Below are positions 4,292-6,626 of a stretch of DNA of 6,626 nt, piece by piece. Origin of the DNA: Anaerolineae bacterium (GTDB lineage Bacteria > Chloroflexota > Anaerolineae > 4572-78 > J111); NCBI GenBank assembly GCA_020433785.1, contig JAGRCC010000782.1:1-6626 (forward strand), given 5' to 3'. The notes beneath the pieces are model-generated. The model saw only the letters and a list, made by a program, of their open reading frames with translations. It made no database searches and was not told the origin of the DNA. The position numbers were made by a program, and so were the translations under genes. How positions within the stretch are numbered: the first letter of the stretch is position 1; the number at the start of each line of letters is the position of its first letter.

Positions 4292-6604
4292 TCAGCCGCC
4301 GATGCCGTTTAGCGGTATTTTGATAACCGGCGGCAGGATGATGGGGTTTTTGAACTGGTAGCTGACCGGCACAAAGTCCTCAAACAACAGCACCGACTGG
4401 TCGGCGTTGAACATTTGGATTCTGAGCTGATCGATTGTAACCGCGCCGGAGACAATGGTGAAATTGCTGCTGCCGCTGCCCTCGCCCACGGCATACACCG
4501 GCGATCCCGACGCGCCGTAATTCGCGGCCAGGCTGCCGCCGGCAAAGGGGCGAATGAAAATACGCGCGCCACTGGCTTCGGTGGTTTCATAATCAAAATT
4601 GATGGTCACCGACTCGTTGAAGTTGAGCACGGCCGGGGAGGTGGGATTCAGCGCCGTAATCGTCACCAAGTGGGTTTCTTCAACCGGTTCGGTAAAATGA
4701 TAGCTGACCGCTACCGGTAGCTCGTACAGCAGTTGGCTCTGATCGGCCTTCCACATCTGAATTCTGATCTGGTCAACGATGACATCCCCGTCCGTAATCG
4801 AGAAGGTGCCGTTAGCAAAGCCGGCGCTCCCTTCGGTTAGGCCCGTAGGCGGATAGACCGGCGACATCGGCGCGCTGTGGTTCGGCGATGGCGCGCCGCT
4901 GGTAATCGGCAAGACCACAAAGCGGACGCCGCCCACGGCGGTGGTCACGTAATTAAAATTGACATTGACCACATCTAAACCCGAAGTCAAATTCGCCGGT
5001 GAGGGCGGGTTGAGCGTTTGATCGAAGACAAAGTGAACGTCAGGAATGGGCGTGGGTGTGAAGGTCGGCGATGGCGTAAATGTCGGCGTGGCAGATGGAG
5101 TGAACGTGGCCGTTGGGGTGTTAGTCGGGGTTGGGGTGTTGGTGTTGGTTGAGGTTGGGGTTGGCGTAACCGGCGTGCTGGTGGGCAGGGCGGTTTCAGT
5201 TGGGGTCGGGGTCGGCGTGATGGGTGTAGCGGTGGGCGTAGGGGTTTCGATATACTCCACCGTCAGCGTGACCGGGATGGTGGTCACGGTCGGCGTAATT
5301 GTTTGGGGCAGGCTCAGCAGGGTAAACGGGCCGAGATGAACCGTGCTGGTCCAGTCGCCGTTGGTGCCTTGCGTTCTCATATGAAAATACCAGATGCCGT
5401 CGGCCAATTCGGCGCTGGTAACGCCGGTGGCGGTGCCGGACAGGTCGGGCACGTCATCCGGCAAATCGCGATCGCCCTGACTCCACAACACCGAGTAAGC
5501 GGTGACATCGGGCTGGTACGACCAGGCGATATCGATGGTTTTATCGTTGGAGGCTTGACCAATGAGATGGCTGGTGCTGTGAACATCGTCGGGGTCTTCA
5601 ACCGAGGGCGACGACGACCACCAGGCCATCGCGCCGGCAGCGCCCACCACCAGAAAGGCCAGCAATAGCGCCGGAATAATCAACAGATAAGGAAAAACCA
5701 ATTTGGGTTTTGGGTCAGCCGCCGGGGGCGTGGGATCGACCGGTTTTTCCCGGTGGAGTTGGTCGGCCACTTGCAGCCAGAGTAGATCGCGCAGACCGGG
5801 GCCAATCGGAACCGGGGCCAGCGAGGCCAGAATAGCCGCCGGCGAGGCGTAGCGCCGTTTGCTTTCCTGGCAGCGGCGGCACTCTTGCAAATGGTGTTGG
5901 ATGGTCCAGCGGACCTTGCGAGTTAGTTCGGTGGCCTGGAGTTCGGTTAACAGGGCATTGAGATCGGGACAATCCTTGCGCCCTCGACGGAGGAGTAAAC
6001 TCGAGACCACGGCTTCGCCCAGAGCGTCGCGCAGGCGAGACAATTTAGTGTAGATGGCGCCTTTGCTGGCCCCTAAATTTTCGGCCAGTTCGTCCGGGCT
6101 AAGGCCCTGCCGCACGTGCAGATCAAGCAAGCTGTAATCTTTGGGGGGCAGCGCTGTGGCCGACTGCCAGACCAGATCGACCAACTCTTGATCTTCCAAA
6201 ACAGCTTGAGGGTTTGATAATTTAGAGGAGTCAACCAGGGTAAAATTGTGGGATGGGTCGGTATCGCCGGTGTCTTCGGCGGGCGACACCAGCCGGTTGG
6301 TGTAGCGCAGTTCGTCGATGGCGGCATTGTGAGCCACCGTAAACAGCCAGGCTTTGATATTATCGGGGGTTTTACGTTCTTCTAACTGCTGCCAAGCTTT
6401 GACAAATGTCGATTGAACGACATCGGCGGCGACATCCTGATTGCGCGAAACTCGGGCGGCGTAGTCATAGATATCCTGAAAGTACCGTTTGTACAGCGTG
6501 GCGAAGGCATCGCGGTTGCCCAAAGCGGCCTGGGCAGCCAACTGCTGGTCGGACTGCCGGAGGTAAACATTAACCGTTGTATCGGCCATACTCGTATTCA
6601 TCAT
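4292..6604 (-). CDS. ECF-type sigma factor fused to anti-sigma zinc motif, membrane helix and extracellular sensor-like domains
   Basis: Domains of this 770-residue protein, in order, are as follows. Sigma2 (about 20-101) shows DAFATLYKRYFQDIYDYA, DVAADVVQSTFVKAWQ and IKAWLFTVAHNAAIDELR. Sigma4 (about 140-196) shows LPPKDYSLLDLHVRQGLSP and ELAENLGASKGAIYTKLSRL. A zinc-binding anti-sigma motif follows: C212-x25-H238-x3-C242-x2-C245. A transmembrane helix spans about 302-328 (LVFPYLLIIPALLLAFLVVG), Lys-flanked before and acidic after, so the N-terminus should be inside. A fibronectin III-like domain covers about 343-430. A Pro/Thr stalk (about 435-521) leads to two similar beta-rich domains (about 523-637 and 645-751). 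It presumably acts as a membrane-tethered sigma factor released or unmasked by an outside signal; that role is inferred. Typical ECF factors are only about 170-200 residues. Tandem ATGs (6604, 6601) follow AAAGGAG; the second has better spacing. The extracellular ligand is unknown. Confidence 0.9.
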   Translation of the reverse strand: MMNTSMADTTVNVYLRQSDQQLAAQAALGNRDAFATLYKRYFQDIYDYAARVSRNQDVAADVVQSTFVKAWQQLEERKTPDNIKAWLFTVAHNAAIDELRYTNRLVSPAEDTGDTDPSHNFTLVDSSKLSNPQAVLEDQELVDLVWQSATALPPKDYSLLDLHVRQGLSPDELAENLGASKGAIYTKLSRLRDALGEAVVSSLLLRRGRKDCPDLNALLTELQATELTRKVRWTIQHHLQECRRCQESKRRYASPAAILASLAPVPIGPGLRDLLWLQVADQLHREKPVDPTPPAADPKPKLVFPYLLIIPALLLAFLVVGAAGAMAWWSSSPSVEDPDDVHSTSHLIGQASNDKTIDIAWSYQPDVTAYSVLWSQGDRDLPDDVPDLSGTATGVTSAELADGIWYFHMRTQGTNGDWTSTVHLGPFTLLSLPQTITPTVTTIPVTLTVEYIETPTPTATPITPTPTPTETALPTSTPVTPTPTSTNTNTPTPTNTPTATFTPSATPTFTPSPTFTPTPIPDVHFVFDQTLNPPSPANLTSGLDVVNVNFNYVTTAVGGVRFVVLPITSGAPSPNHSAPMSPVYPPTGLTEGSAGFANGTFSITDGDVIVDQIRIQMWKADQSQLLYELPVAVSYHFTEPVEETHLVTITALNPTSPAVLNFNESVTINFDYETTEASGARIFIRPFAGGSLAANYGASGSPVYAVGEGSGSSNFTIVSGAVTIDQLRIQMFNADQSVLLFEDFVPVSYQFKNPIILPPVIKIPLNGIGG
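4352..4672 (-). repeat. Second copy of tandem C-terminal beta-rich domain (coding)
   Basis: Residues about 645-751 of the sigma chimera repeat the pattern of the preceding domain. Matching landmarks are ALNPTSPAVL (LNPPSPANL in copy one), SVTINFDYETT (VVNVNFNYVTT), SPVY in both, IDQLRIQMFNADQSVLLFE (VDQIRIQMWKADQSQLLYE) and PVSYQF (AVSYHF). The domain family is not one I recognise; alternating hydrophobic residues suggest a beta sandwich. Confidence 0.75.
4694..5038 (-). repeat. First copy of tandem C-terminal beta-rich domain (coding)
   Basis: Residues about 523-637 of the sigma chimera, immediately after the Pro/Thr stalk. It is slightly longer than the second copy because of a PPTGLTEGSAGF loop after SPVY. 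The best conserved block is DQIRIQMWKADQS. Being outside the membrane and distal to a flexible stalk, the pair would be well placed to bind a ligand, polymer or cell-wall component. Confidence 0.75.
5042..5302 (-). repeat. Low-complexity Pro/Thr-rich stalk coding region
   Basis: Residues about 435-521 of the sigma chimera consist of TPTPT, TNTPTPTNTPT and TFTPSPTFTPTP-type units. The DNA is strongly strand-asymmetric: the plus strand is G/T-rich with many GGNGTNGG-like units, and the coding strand is C/A-rich. Such stalks are common in secreted and surface proteins of Chloroflexota, where they space domains away from the membrane and may be glycosylated. The repetitive DNA is prone to length change. 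Confidence 0.85.
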
Positions 6605-6611
6605 CGTTCTC

Positions 6612-6618
6612 CTTTTTA
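6612..6618 (-). promoter_or_regulatory. Ribosome binding site of the sigma chimera with tandem start codons
   Basis: The minus strand reads AAAAAGGAGAACGATGATGAAT. The AAGGAG core is 4 bases from the first ATG (6604) and 7 from the second (6601), so translation may begin mainly at the second, giving 769 residues. Only 22 bases lie beyond the start, so no promoter can be assessed. Confidence 0.6.
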
Positions 6619-6626
6619 ATAACAGC

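Noticed and set aside
5046..5339. Plus-strand open frame rich in Val/Gly (VGVGVGV)
   Set aside because: It is the antisense reading of the Pro/Thr stalk; the Val/Gly repeats follow automatically from the complementary DNA.
4415..5668. Several plus- and minus-strand frames of 74-121 codons inside the sigma chimera
   Set aside because: All are alternate-frame readings of GC-rich coding DNA whose main frame has recognisable domains throughout.
1..6626. CRISPR arrays, tRNA or rRNA genes, insertion sequences
   Set aside because: I saw no regularly spaced repeats, cloverleaf-like sequence, rRNA-like stretch or transposase motifs in either strand.

Overview
All five supported genes lie on the minus strand, so transcription runs from the right end of the window to the left. 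The window looks like a Chloroflexota (green non-sulfur bacterium, Anaerolineae-like) chromosome. The main clue is the extracellular Pro/Thr-rich linker built of TPTPT/TNTPTPTNTPTATFTP-type units, which is very common in surface proteins of that phylum. Multi-GAF histidine kinases and REC plus winged-helix regulators fit the same picture. The assignment is an inference from style, not from a marker gene.

Layout in the direction of transcription. (1) 6604-4292 encodes a 770-residue chimera. It has an N-terminal ECF-type sigma factor (sigma2 and sigma4), a zinc-binding anti-sigma-like C-x25-H-x3-C-x2-C motif, one transmembrane helix, a fibronectin III-like domain, an ~87-residue Pro/Thr stalk and two tandem copies of an ~110-residue beta-rich domain. 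In effect the sigma factor, anti-sigma factor and surface sensor are one polypeptide. (2) A 44-bp almost perfect palindrome (4234-4277) lies 14 bases after its stop codon. (3) 4137-3703 encodes a small SnoaL/NTF2-fold protein with a strong ribosome binding site. (4) A 271-base gap (3432-3702) holds a perfect -10 hexamer and two inverted repeats, one built from TCATTAG/TCATTGG-like heptads. (5) 3431-1410 encodes a GAF-GAF-HisKA-HATPase sensor kinase. (6) 1413-571 encodes its probable partner, a REC plus OmpR/PhoB-type winged-helix response regulator, joined to the kinase by an ATGA stop/start overlap. (7) An AT-rich 318-base gap (253-570) contains a perfect 16-bp palindrome. (8) A further receiver-domain protein starts at 252 and runs off the left edge.

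The window is thus a signalling cluster: a putative surface-sensing, membrane-tethered sigma factor followed by a two-component system and another phosphoacceptor protein. The kinase and its regulator almost certainly work together. Links between the sigma chimera, the SnoaL-like protein and the two-component system rest only on proximity and common strand. The sigma chimera is the most unusual element.
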